Positions 52,064 to 64,000 of a DNA stretch of 64,000 bases are shown here, one piece after another. This DNA is from Solea solea. Lineage: Eukaryota > Chordata > Actinopteri > Pleuronectiformes > Soleidae. The DNA is taken from NCBI RefSeq assembly GCF_958295425.1, contig NW_026704019.1, positions 538,001 through 602,000 of the forward strand, given 5' to 3'. The translations under genes and the position numbers were made by a program. The notes beneath the pieces were generated by a model, which worked only from the letters and a program-made list of their open reading frames with translations, searched no databases and had not been told where the DNA came from. The stretch's first letter is position 1. Each line of letters opens with the position of its first letter.

Positions 52064-55000
52064 GAGGGTACATTAGTATATCTTATAAGATGTTAACTTT
52101 ATTTGTGAGGTTTATGTTATGCGACAGTAGAAAATTGAAAAAAAATCAGAAAATAGCCGTATACTTGCTGAATGTGCACAAAAACAGACACAAATAGAAA
52201 AACACATCCAAACAGTGAAATCATTGCAAAATCAAACACTGAGGTTACAGAAGTATATCTTATAAGATGTTGACTTTATTTGTGAGGTCTATGTTATGGG
52301 ACAGTAGAAAATTGAAAAAAATCAGAAAACAGCCGTATACTTGCTGAATGTGCACAAAACAGACACAAATAGAAAAACACATCCAAACAGTGAAATCATT
52401 GCAAAATCAAACACTGACGGCATATAACAATATCTTATAAGATATAACTTTATTTGTGAGGTTTATGTTTTGCGACAGTAGAAAATTGAAAAAAATCAGA
52501 AAACAGCCGTATACTTGCTGAATGTGCACAAAACAGACACAAATAGAAAAACACATCCAAACAGTGAAATCATTGCAAAATCAAACACTGAGGGTACAGA
52601 AGTATATCTTGTAAGATGTTAACTTTATTTGTGAGGTTTATGTTATGCGACAGTAGAAAATTGAAAAAAATCAGAAAACAGCCGTATACTTGCTGAATGT
52701 GCACAAAACAGACACAAATAGAAAAACACATCCAAACAGTGAAATCATTGCAAAATCAAACACTGACGGCATATAACTATATCTTATAAGATGTTAACTT
52801 CATTTGTGAGGTTTATGTTATGGGACAGTAGAAAATTGAAAAAAATCAGTCGATACTTGCTGAATGTGCACAACAAAAGACACAAATAGAAAAACACATC
52901 CAAACAGTGAAATCATTGCAAAATCAAACACTGAGGGTACAGAAGTATATCTTATAAGATGTTAACTTTATTTGTGAGGTTTATGTTATGGGACAGTAGA
53001 AAATTGAAAAAAATCAGAAAACAGCCGTATACTTGCTGAATGTGCACAACAAAAGACACAAATAGAAAAACACATCCAAACAGTGAAATCATTGCAAAAT
53101 CAAACACTGACGGCATATAACAATATGTTATAAGATATAACTTTATTTGTGAGGTTTATGTTTTGCGACAGTAGAAAATTGAAAAAAATCAGAAAACAGC
53201 CGTATACTTGCTGAATGTGCACAAAACAGACACAAATAGAAAAACACATCCAAACAGTGAAATCATTGCAAAATCAAACACTGAGGGTACAGAAGTATAT
53301 CTTGTAAGATGTTAACTTTATTTGTGAGGTTTATGTTATGCGACAGTAGAAAATTGAAAAAAATCAGAAAACAGCCGTATACTTGCTGAATGTGCACAAA
53401 AACAGACACAAATAGAAAAACACATCCAAACAGTGAAATCATTGCAAAATCAAACACTGAAGGCATATAACTATATCTTGTAAGATGTTAACTTTATTTG
53501 TGAGGTTTATGTTATGCGACAGTAGAAAATTGAAAAAAATTAGAAAACAGCCGTATACTTGCTGAATGTGCACAAAAACAGACACAAATAGAAAAACACA
53601 TCCAAACAGTGAAATCATTGCAAAATCAAACACTGAAGGCATATAACTATATCTTATAAGATGTTAACTTTATTTGTGAGGTTTATGTTATGCGACAGTC
53701 GAAAATTGAAAAAAATCAGAAAACAGCCGTATACTTGCTGAATGCGCACAAAAACAGACACAAATAGAAAAACACATCCAAACAGTGAAATCATTGCAAA
53801 ATCAAACACTGACGGAATATAACTATATCTTATAAGATGTTAACTTTATTTGTGAGGTTTATGTTATGCGACAGTCGAAAATTGAAAAAAATCAGAAAAC
53901 AGCCGTATACTTGCTGAATGCGCACAAAAACAGACAAAAATAGAAAAACACATTCAAACAGTGAAATCATTGCAAAATCAAACACTGAAGGTATATAACT
54001 GTATCTTATGAGATGTTAACTTTATTTGTGAGGTTTATGTTATGGGACAATAAAAAAATGAAAAAAATCAGAAAACAGCCGTATCCCTGCTGAATGCACA
54101 CAAAAACAGAGACAAATAGAAGAACACATCCAAACAGTGAAATCATTGCAAAATCAAACACTGACGGAATATAACTATATCTTATAAGATGTTAACTTTA
54201 TTTGTGAGGTTTATGTTATGCGACAGTCGAAAATTGAAAAAAATCAGAAAACAGCCGTATACTTGCTGAATGCGCACAAAAACAGACAAAAATAGAAAAA
54301 CACATTCAAACAGTGAAATCATTGCAAAATCAAACACTGAAGGTATATAACTGTATCTTATGAGATGTTAACTTTATTTGTGAGGTTTATGTTATGGGAC
54401 AATAAAAAAATGAAAAAAATCAGAAAACAGCCGTATCCCTGCTGAATGCACACAAAAACAGAGACAAATAGAAAAACACATCCAAACAGTGAAATCATTG
54501 CAAAATCAAACACTGAAGGTATATAACTATATCTTATAAGATTTTAACTTTATTTGTGAGGTTTATGTAATGGGACAGTAGAAAATGAAAAAAAATCAGA
54601 AAACAGTCGTATTCCAGCTGAATGCGCACAAAAACAGACACAAATAGAAAAACACATTCAAACAGTGAAATCATTGCAAAATCAAACACTGAGGGTACCG
54701 AAGAATATCTTATAAGATGTTAACTTTATTTGTGAGGTTTATGTTATGGGACAGTAGAAAATGAAAAAAATTTAGAAAACAGTCGTATTCCAGCTGAATG
54801 CGCACAAAAACAGACACAAATAGAAAAACACATTCAAACAGTGAAATCATTGCAAAATCAAACACTGAGGGTACAGAACTAAATCTTTTAAGATGTTAAC
54901 TTAATTTGTGAGGTTTATGTTATGGGAAAGTAGAAAAATGAAAAAAATCCGGAAACAGCCTTATCTCAGCTGAATGCGCACACAAACAGACACCAATTGA

Positions 55001-58000
55001 AAAACACATCCAAACAGTGAAATCTTTGCAAAATCAAACACTGAGGGTACAGAACTAAATCTTTTAAGAAGTTAACTTCATTTGTGAGGTTTATGTTATG
55101 GGACAGCAGAAAAAAAAAAAAATCCGGAAACAGCCTTATCTCAGCTGAATGCGCACACAAACAGACACCCATAGAAAAACACATCCAAACAGTGAAATCT
55201 TTGCAAAATCAAACACTGAGGGTACAGAACTAAATCTTTTAAGTTGTTAACTTCATTTGTGAGGTTTATGTTATGGGACAGAAGAAAATTGAAAAAAATC
55301 AGAAAACAGCCGTATACTTGCTGAATGTGCACAAAACAGACACAAATAGAAAAACACATCCAAACAGTGAAATCATTGCAAAATCAAACACTGACGGCAT
55401 ATAACTATATCTTATAAGATGTTAACTTCATTTGTGAGGTTTATTTTATGGGACAGTAGAAAATTGAAAAAAATCAGTCGATACTTGCTGAATGTGCACA
55501 ACAAAAGACACAAATAGAAAAACACATCCAAACAGTGAAATCATTGCAAAATCAAACACTGAGGGTACAGAAGTATATCTTATAAGATGTTAACTTTATT
55601 TGTGAGGTTTATGTTATGGGACAGTAGAAAATTGAAAAAAATCAGAAAACAGCCGTATACTTGCTGAATGTGCACAACAAAAGACACAAATAGAAAAACA
55701 CATCCAAACAGTGAAATCATTGCAAAATCAAACACTGACGGCATATAACTATATCTTATAAGATTTTAACTTTATTTGTGAGGTTTATGTTATGGGACAG
55801 TAGAAAATTGAAAAAAATCAGAAAACAGCCGTATACTTGCTGAATGTGCACAAAAACAGACACAAATAGAAAAACACATCCAAACAGTGAAATCATTGCA
55901 AAATCAAACACTGAGGGTAAATAACTATATCTTATAAGATTTCAACTTTATTTGTGAGGTTTATGTTATGGGTCAGTAGAAAATTGAAAAAAATCAGAAA
56001 ACAGCCGTATACTTGCTGAATGTGCACAAAAACAGACACAAATAGAAAAACACATCCAAACAGTGAAATCATTGCAAAATCAAACACTGAGGTTACAGAA
56101 GTATATCTTATAAGATGTTAACTTTATTTGTGAGGTTTATGTTATGGGACAGTAGAAAATTGAAAAAAATCAGAAAACAGCCGTATACTTGCTGAATGTG
56201 CACAAAACAGACACAAATAGAAAAACACATCCAAACAGTGAAATCATTGCAAAATCAAACACTGACGGAATATAACTATATCTTATAAGATGTTAACTTT
56301 ATTTGTGAGGTTTATGTTATGCGACAGTCGAAAATTGAAAAAAATCAGAAAACAGCCGTATACTTGCTGAATGCGCACAAAAACAGACAAAAATAGAAAA
56401 ACACATTCAAACAGTGAAATCATTGCAAAATCAAACACTGAAGGTATATAACTGTATCTTATGAGATGTTAACTTTATTTGTGAGGTTTATGTTATGGGA
56501 CAATAAAAAAATGAAAAAAATCAGAAAACAGCCGTATCCCTGCTGAATGCACACAAAAACAGAGACAAATAGAAAAACACATCCAAACAGTGAAATCATT
56601 GCAAAATCAAACACTGAAGGTATATAACTATATCTTATAAGATTTTAACTTTATTTGTGAGGTTTATGTAATGGGACAGTAGAAAATGAAAAAAAATCAG
56701 AAAACAGTCGTATTCCAGCTGAATGCGCACAAAAACAGACACAAATAGAAAAACACATTCAAACAGTGAAATCATTGCAAAATCAAACACTGAGGGTACC
56801 GAAGAATATCTTATAAGATGTTAACTTTATTTGTGAGGTTTATGTTATGGGACAGTAGAAAATGAAAAAAATTTAGAAAACAGTCGTATTCCAGCTGAAT
56901 GCGCACAAAAACAGACACAAATAGAAAAACACATTCAAACAGTGAAATCATTGCAAAATCAAACACTGAGGGTACAGAACTAAATCTTTTAAGATGTTAA
57001 CTTAATTTGTGAGGTTTATGTTATGGGAAAGTAGAAAAATGAAAAAAATCCGGAAACAGCCTTATCTCAGCTGAATGCGCACACAAACAGACACCAATTG
57101 AAAAACACATCCAAACAGTGAAATCTTTGCAAAATCAAACACTGAGGGTACAGAACTAAATCTTTTAAGAAGTTAACTTCATTTGTGAGGTTTATGTTAT
57201 GGGACAGCAGAAAAAAAAAAAAATCCGGAAACAGCCTTATCTCAGCTGAATGCGCACACAAACAGACACCCATAGAAAAACACATCCAAACAGTGAAATC
57301 TTTGCAAAATCAAACACTGAGGGTACAGAACTAAATCTTTTAAGTTGTTAACTTCATTTGTGAGGTTTATGTTATGGGACAGAAGAAAATTGAAAAAAAT
57401 CAGAAAACAGCCGTATACTTGCTGAATGTGCACAAAACAGACACAAATAGAAAAACACATCCAAACAGTGAAATCATTGCAAAATCAAACACTGACGGCA
57501 TATAACTATATCTTATAAGATGTTAACTTCATTTGTGAGGTTTATTTTATGGGACAGTAGAAAATTGAAAAAAATCAGTCGATACTTGCTGAATGTGCAC
57601 AACAAAAGACACAAATAGAAAAACACATCCAAACAGTGAAATCATTGCAAAATCAAACACTGAGGGTACAGAAGTATATCTTATAAGATGTTAACTTTAT
57701 TTGTGAGGTTTATGTTATGGGACAGTAGAAAATTGAAAAAAATCAGAAAACAGCCGTATACTTGCTGAATGTGCACAACAAAAGACACAAATAGAAAAAC
57801 ACATCCAAACAGTGAAATCATTGCAAAATCAAACACTGACGGCATATAACTATATCTTATAAGATTTTAACTTTATTTGTGAGGTTTATGTTATGGGACA
57901 GTAGAAAATTGAAAAAAATCAGAAAACAGCCGTATACTTGCTGAATGTGCACAAAAACAGACACAAATAGAAAAACACATCCAAACAGTGAAATCATTGC

Positions 58001-60536
58001 AAAATCAAACACTGAGGGTAAATAACTATATCTTATAAGATTTCAACTTTATTTGTGAGGTTTATGTTATGGGTCAGTAGAAAATTGAAAAAAATCAGAA
58101 AACAGCCGTATACTTGCTGAATGTGCACAAAAACAGACACAAATAGAAAAACACATCCAAACAGTGAAATCATTGCAAAATCAAACACTGAGGTTACAGA
58201 AGTATATCTTATAAGATGTTAACTTTATTTGTGAGGTTTATGTTATGGGACAGTAGAAAATTGAAAAAAATCAGAAAACAGCCGTATACTTGCTGAATGT
58301 GCACAAAACAGACACAAATAGAAAAACACATCCAAACAGTGAAATCATTGCAAAATCAAACACTGACGGCATATAACTATATCTTATAAGATGTTAACTT
58401 CATTTGTGAGGTTTATGTTATGGGACAGTAGAAAATTGAAAAAAATCAGTCGATACTTGCTGAATGTGCACAACAAAAGACACAAATAGAAAAACACATC
58501 CAAACAGTGAAATCATTGCAAAATCAAACACTGAGGGTACAGAAGTATATCTTATAAGATGTTAACTTTATTTGTGAGGTTTATGTTATGGGACAGTAGA
58601 AAATTGAAAAAAATCAGAAAACAGCCGTATACTTGCTGAATGTGCACAACAAAAGACACAAATAGAAAAACAAATCCAAACAGTGAAATCATTGCAAAAT
58701 CAAACACTGACGGCATATAACTATATCTTATAAGATTTTAACTTTATTTGTGAGGTTTATGTTATGGGACAGTAGAAAATTGAAAAAAATCAGAAAACAG
58801 CCGTATACTTGCTGAATGTGCACAAAAACAGACACAAATAGAAAAACACATCCAAACAGTGAAATCATTGCAAAATCAAACACTGAGGGTACAGAAGTAT
58901 ATCTTATAAGATGTTAACTTTATTTGTGAGGTTTATGTTATGGGACAGTAGAAAATTGAAAAAAATCAGAAAACAGCCGTATACTTGCTGAATGTGCACA
59001 AAAACAGACACAAATAGAAAAACACATCCAAACAGTGAAATCATTGCAAAATCAAACACTGAAGGCATATAACTATATCTTATAAGATTTTAACTTTATT
59101 TGTGAGGTTTATGTTATGGGACAGTAGAAAATTGAAAAAAATCAGAAAACAGCCGTATACTTGCTGAATGTGCACAAAAACAGACACAAATAGAAAAACA
59201 CATCCAAACAGTGAAATCATTGCAAAATCAAACACTGAAGGCATATAACTATATCTTATAAGATTTTAACTTCATTTGTGAGGTTTATGTTATGGGACAG
59301 TAGAAAATTGAAAAAAATCAGAAAACAGCCGTATACTTGCTGAATGTGCACAACAAAAGACACAAATAGAAAAACACATCCAAACAGTGAAATCATTGCA
59401 TAATCAAACACTGAGGGTACAGAAGTATATCTTATAAGATGTTAACTTTATTTGTGAGGTTTATGTTATGGGACAATAAAAAAATTTTAAAAATCCGAAA
59501 ACAGCCTTATCTCAGCTCAATGGGGCACAAACAGACACTTATAGAAAAACACATCCCAACAGTGAAATCATTGCAAAATCAAACACTGAGGGTACAGAAC
59601 AAAATCTTTTAAGATGTTAACTTCATTTGTGAGGTTTATGTTATGGGAAAGTAGAAAAATGAAAAAAATCCGAAAACAGCCTTATCTCAGCTGAATGCGC
59701 ACACAAACAGACACCAATAGAAAAACACATCCAAACAGTGAAATCTTTGCAAAATCAAACACTGAGGGTACAGAACTAAATCTTTTAAGATGTTAACTTA
59801 ATTTGTGAGGTTTATGTTATGGGACAGCAGAAAAATGAAAAAAATCCGGAAACAGCCTTATCTCAGCTGAATGCGCACACAAACAGACACCAATAGAAAA
59901 ACACATCCCAACAGTGAAATCATTGCAAAATCAAACACTGAGGGTACAGAACTAAATCTTTTAAGATTTTAACTTCATTTGTGAGGTTTATGTTATGGGA
60001 AAGTAGAAAAATGAAAAAAATCCGGAAACAGCCTTATCTCAGCTGAATGCGCACACAAACAGACACCAATAGAAAAACACATCCAAACAGTGAAATCATT
60101 GCAAAATCAAACACTGAGGGTACAGAACTAAATCTTTTAAGATGTTAACTTCATTTGTGAGGTTTATGTTATGGGACAGCAGAAAAATGAAAAAAATCCG
60201 GAAACAGCCTTATTTCAGCTGAATGCGCACATAAACAGACACCAACAGAAAAACACATCCAAACAGTGAAATCATTGCAAAATCAAACACTGAGGGTACA
60301 GAACTAAATCTTTTAAGATGCTAACTTCATTTGTGAGGTTTATGTTATGGGAAAGTAGAAAAATGAAAAAAATCCGAAAACAGCCGTATCCCTGCTGAAT
60401 GCGCACAAAAACAGACACAAATAGAAAAACACATCCAAACAGTGAAATCATTATAAATTCAAACACTGAGGGTACATCAATATACCTTATAAGATGTTAA
60501 CTTCATATTATAGGACAGTAGAAAAAAGATTAAAAT
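52064..60536. repeat. 176-bp satellite array (block S3, about 48 monomers)
   Basis: This satellite is homologous to block S2 but about 2.45 kb longer. The offset to S2 is 12303 bp at the left edge and 14751 bp at the right. The difference comes from a 2101-bp tandem duplication (54160-58361) plus smaller gains and losses, including extra monomers around 52700-53200 and a 352-bp doubling near 53991/54343. B-type monomers lie near 54880-55260, 56980-57360 and from about 59470 to the edge. No gene is visible. Confidence 0.96.
54160..58361. repeat. 2101-bp tandem duplication within block S3
   Basis: The tail ACTGACGGAA lies at 54160 and 56261, and GTATATAACTG at 54343 and 56444, both 2101 bp apart. 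Even small oddities are shared: CACCAATTGAAAA in place of CACCAATAG, TTTATTTTATGGG, and the long A-run after GGGACAGCAG. The unit is 12 monomers long. Block S2 has this material once, so the duplication came after the modules were copied. Confidence 0.88.
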
Positions 60537-61147
60537 ACCCTCGATCAGCCTTAGTCCCTGATACACATACGGAAAAATCAGACTCCTGGCTTAATGCCTT
60601 TAGGAATTATTACAAAAAACACACCCTTTGACCTTTCCAAAGGTTGCACAGGTCTGAAACTCAGCACCCGGGATAAGACTAAATCCCTGATACACATACG
60701 GAAAAATCAGACTCCTGGCTCAATGCCTTTAGGAATTATTACAAAAAACACACCCGAAAGGCTGACCATTGACCTTTCCGAAAGTTGCACAGGTCTGAAA
60801 CTCTGCACCGGGGATAAGACTAAATCCTGATACACGTACGGAAAAATCAGACTCCTGGCTCAATGCCTTTAGGAATTATTACAAAAAACACACCCGAACG
60901 GCTGACCATTGACCTTTCCGAAGGTTGCACAGGTCTGAAACTCTGCACCCGGGATAAGCCTAAATCCCTGATACACATACGGAAAAATTTGACTCCTGGC
61001 TCAATGCCTTTAGGAATTATTTCAAAAAACACACCCGAACGGCTGACCATTGACCTTTTCGAAGGTTGCACAAGCCTGAAACTCTGCACCCGGGATAAGC
61101 CTAAATCCCTGATACACATACGGAAAAATCAGACTCCTGGCTCAATG
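60537..61147. repeat. 141-bp tandem repeat, left segment of module 3 (about 4.3 units)
   Basis: It has the same length and layout as the segments at 33390 and 45786, including the short unit with the 14-bp deletion and the GGAAAAATTTGACTCC variant. Two in-frame units lead into LINE copy 3. Confidence 0.9.
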
Positions 61148-63632
61148 GAGAATTATTACATCTGGCGCTGGTCATGGCGACACACAGCAAGAGTGTGTGG
61201 GAGTGATTGTGGGAACTTACTGTTTTTTAACTGTGGTTTTACCTGTGTTTTTAACGTTTTTAACGTCTTTTTAAATACTTTAAATACCCGAGTCATCATG
61301 GATTTAGTGAGTGTTTTTTTCCTGAACTTGGTCGCTCTTGGGAGTGCTATAAGCGTCCAACAGAGCAACCGACCTGACAGGCTCCGATACAGCCGTGTCT
61401 TCCTTATTCACTGCAGCAACTCAGGGGCAGTGATTTCACCTGATGGCATCCCGCCGGAGATCCGGAGGAATTGGGCTGGAGGCTCCCGTTCGGACCGGCT
61501 GGCATCGGTGGCGGCGGGGCATGCGGCTTTTCGGAGACCCGGAAGCCCTCGGCAGCGGACTGCGGCTCGAGTGAGGAGGCGTGGCCGGAGAGGAGGTGTG
61601 CGTCAGCGGCTGCGGAGACTGGGACTCCGCCGCTTGCCGCTCCCTTCAATTATCCTCGGCAACGCGCAGTCTCTGAGAAATAAGGTGGACGAGCTTCAAG
61701 CGAATGTGAAGCATATCTCGGAGTACAGGGATGCCTGTGTGATCGCTTTAACCGAGACCTGGCTGAAGGATTATGATCCGACTCAAGATTTTGACATTGA
61801 TGGTTTTGGTCAGCCTTACCGGCTTGATCGTGACGCACAAATCACCGGCAAATCATTGGGAGGGGGCGTGTGCTTGTACGTCAATCCTCGTTGGTGTAAG
61901 TCTGTCAAAATAAGAGAATCCATATGCAGTCCCCACATCGAACTCTTATCAGTCTCACTGCGCCCATTTTATCTGCCAAGGGAAATCCCACAGGTGTTCC
62001 TGACAGTGGTTTATATACATCCCAGAGCTGATACGGCAGAAGCAGCGTCCACTATTGCTAAACTTGTGCACCAATTGCAAAATAAATGCCCTGATGCCCC
62101 ACATTTTATCCTTGGTGATTTTAACACTTGTAGTCTGAAACAGCATCTTGGTCATTTGCACCAGTATGTAAAATGTCCAACGCTACATGGTAAAATACTG
62201 GACTTGTGCTACGGCACTATAAAGGGAGCTTACAAATCCTTCCCACTGGCTCCACTTGGCTCTTCTGACCACAGCTGTGTCTTGCTTGCTCCGGTCTACC
62301 AGCCGGCCCTCAAGAAGGGGAAAGTTGAGCGCAAAGAGGTCGCTCTATGGACAGAGAGCGCTATTCGGGAACTGAATGGCTGTTGCTTAATGTGCATAAT
62401 ACGAACTGGGATGTTTTTAAAGACTCATGTACTAATTTAGATGAATTGACTGACACTGTGGTAAATTATATTACCTGTGAAGAGATGATAATCCCAAGAA
62501 AGACAATCACACTGTATCCTAATAATAAGCCCTGGGTCAGCAAATCCCTCAAGAATTCTATTAATAAGAAAAAAATAGCTTACTATCAAGGAGACATATC
62601 TGAACAAAAAGAAGCCCAAAAATTGGTGAAAAGGGAAATAAAATTGGCCAAAATGCAGTACAAGGACAAGGTTCAGGATGAATTCAGGATGGGCAATTCT
62701 CGCTCCGCTTGGAGAGGAATTAAGTCCATGATGGGAATCCAGGACAAGAAGAAAAGAGTATCTAACAGTGACAAATCTGACTCCACCCTGGCAGAAGAAT
62801 TAAATCAGTTTTATTTGAGATTTGATTCAATTGACTTCTCTGGAGAATTGTCTAAATTCAGGGAAGTTCCAGTAAGCAGTGGGATTCAGATAGATGAAAT
62901 CAGTGTGTGGAGCAATTTTGGAAAGACTAACCCAAGGAAAAGTTATGGGCCAGATGGAATAAGTGGCCGACTACTTAAATGCTGTGCCCCATTCTTAAGT
63001 GAAATCTTTACATACATTTTCCAGTGGTCCTTGTCATTAAATAAAGTTCCCACATTATGGAAAGAATCCACTATTGTTCCCGTGGCAAAGGTACCATCAC
63101 CTAAGACATTAAATGATTATCGTCCTGTGGCCCTCACCTCAGTGGTGATGAAGAGTTTTGAGCGTATAGTAAAAAAGAGCTTGCTTGCTATGACGCAGAC
63201 CGTGATTGATCCCCTTCAATTCGCCTACCAACCCAGGAAAGGGGTGGAGGATGCTGTGGCGACACTATTGAATTTAATTGTCAGGCACCTGGAAGGCAGG
63301 AAAACACACATACGTCTATGTTTTGCTGATTTTTCATCAGCCTTCAACTGTATGCAGCCTCTTGTCCTTGCTCACAGGCTTTCAGAAATACCCAGTGTTG
63401 ATTTGGGAACTATATGCTGGTTAGTGGATTTTCTGACAACTAGGCCTCAGAGAACTCGTGTTAATGAAACCCTGTCCGGGACTCTGTTGTGTTCCACAGG
63501 CTCGCCCCAGGGATGTGTCTTGTCACCTCTGCTGTTTATGTTGTACACTAATGATTGTAAGAGCACGTTTGAGTCTAGGCACATAATTAAATTTGCTGAT
63601 GACTCCGTGATTGTCAGCCTCCTGCAGGACCA
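61148..63632 (+). mobile_element. L2/CR1-type LINE, copy 3 (3' part displaced by an LTR insertion)
   Basis: The 5' junction is identical to copies 1 and 2 (14751 bp after copy 2). The copy follows the others until GCAGGACCATG, then changes abruptly at 63633-63635 into an LTR. In copies 1 and 2 this point continues into GAGGCGGGCC. The rest of the LINE may lie beyond the retroelement, outside the window. Confidence 0.9.
61298..63632 (+). pseudogene. LINE endonuclease/reverse transcriptase polyprotein, copy 3, frameshifted and interrupted
   Basis: The coding region starts at the ATG at 61298 and keeps the Arg-rich N-terminus and all endonuclease motifs. An 8-bp insertion (GCTTAATG, 62385-62392), absent from copies 1 and 2, shifts the frame and ends the first part at 62440. 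The downstream frame continues from about 62393 and includes a 3-bp loss near 62476, then the reverse transcriptase up to FADD (63592-63603). The LTR cuts it ten codons later, so the rest of the polymerase and the C-terminus are missing. It retains the 54-bp segment deleted in copy 1 and the 6 bp missing in copy 2. Confidence 0.9.
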
Positions 63633-63735
63633 TGTCGTTTTTGTCAGGCTTCCTTCTTCTTACGAATGATAGGTGATGAGTTGATGGTGTAGAAAGAACC
63701 CCTCAGACACAAGACTCGTACCGAACAAAAGGGAT

Positions 63736-63741
63736 TTTATT
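63736..63741 (-). terminator. Polyadenylation signal of the LTR
   Basis: AATAAA on the minus strand, followed within about 20 bases by a T/G-rich stretch (CCTTTTGTTCGG), as expected for an R-region polyadenylation site. Confidence 0.6.
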
Positions 63742-63839
63742 TGGTTAAGTCAAGCATCAGACCGAGCGCTGCAGCAGCCCGGGAGAATGTTCTTGCCGAA
63801 TCTCCGAACAATTCTGCCTTAGAAAAGGCAAACCTAACC

Positions 63840-63846
63840 TTATATA
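63840..63846 (-). promoter_or_regulatory. TATA box of the LTR
   Basis: TATATAA on the minus strand, followed by AGGTTAGG. Its position relative to the AATAAA at 63736-63741 fits a U3/R promoter. Confidence 0.6.
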
Positions 63847-64000
63847 GATTCTCTAGCATTCCTATTTGCAGGCATCACATGTTTTGACCCCCGCCTTTCT
63901 CCTGTTTCTATAATGCAACAACTTGAAAAACAAGTCGGGCCCAGGTATACCATGCTGTCCCATGATCTTTAAATTGGACAATATCACCATTTAGCCAAAC

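Larger units (their letters stand above)
63633..64000 (-). mobile_element. LTR of a retrovirus-like element, minus strand, partial
   Basis: Sequence unrelated to the LINE begins with TG at 63633 (so CA ends the LTR on the minus strand). Read on the minus strand it shows the order expected of an LTR: U3, TATATAA at 63840-63846, then AATAAA at 63736-63741 about 100 bp later, then a U5-like stretch to 63633. No coding sequence of the element is in view. The left edge would be the 3' end of the element, or this is a solo LTR. The length exceeds 368 bp. The retroelement class cannot be fixed from an LTR alone. Confidence 0.75.

Overview
This window looks like eukaryotic heterochromatin, most likely from a ray-finned fish. 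About three quarters of it is an AT-rich tandem satellite with a monomer of about 176 bp. The rest is a 141-bp tandem repeat, three copies of a non-LTR retrotransposon (LINE) of the L2/CR1 type, a 250-bp spacer present twice, and the edge of an LTR retroelement. I see no bacterial-style genes, tRNA, rRNA or host protein-coding gene. The fish assignment is an inference. It rests on the LINE: one APE endonuclease plus reverse transcriptase ORF, an L2-like 3' end with a CCC-TTCG-GGG hairpin, and a short (ATCAA)-type tail. No species can be named.

Layout. 1-33389 is one uninterrupted 176-bp satellite array (about 190 monomers) with several nested higher-order repeats (HORs) of 6, 12, 14 and 15 monomers. 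At 33390 it switches to the 141-bp repeat, and a LINE (copy 1, 34001-37233) lies inside that repeat. More 141-bp repeats follow to 39510, then a 250-bp spacer (39511-39760), then satellite again (39761-45785). The same order restarts at 45786: 141-bp repeats, LINE copy 2 (46397-49677), 141-bp repeats to 51813, spacer to 52063, satellite to 60536. A third module starts at 60537 with LINE copy 3 (61148-63632). That copy is cut just after its reverse transcriptase FADD box by a minus-strand LTR that runs off the window end.

Interpretation. The satellite/141-bp junction, both LINE junctions and the spacer/satellite junction are the same in each module where they can be compared. The three LINEs are therefore best explained by one insertion into a 141-bp array, later copied together with its surroundings as a very long repeat unit of 12.4 kb (LINE 1 to LINE 2) and 14.75 kb (LINE 2 to LINE 3). 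Copy 2 keeps a complete LINE ORF. Copy 1 has a 54-bp in-frame deletion and a premature stop. Copy 3 has an 8-bp frameshifting insertion and is truncated by the LTR. Near-nucleosomal monomer length, HOR structure, short dyad symmetries and phased A-tracts make this a reasonable candidate for centromeric or pericentromeric DNA, but no centromere protein evidence is available from sequence alone.

Nothing here behaves like a pathway or operon. The only plausible protein product is the LINE polyprotein. Repeat-block coordinates are good to roughly one monomer; junctions and coding coordinates are read to the base.
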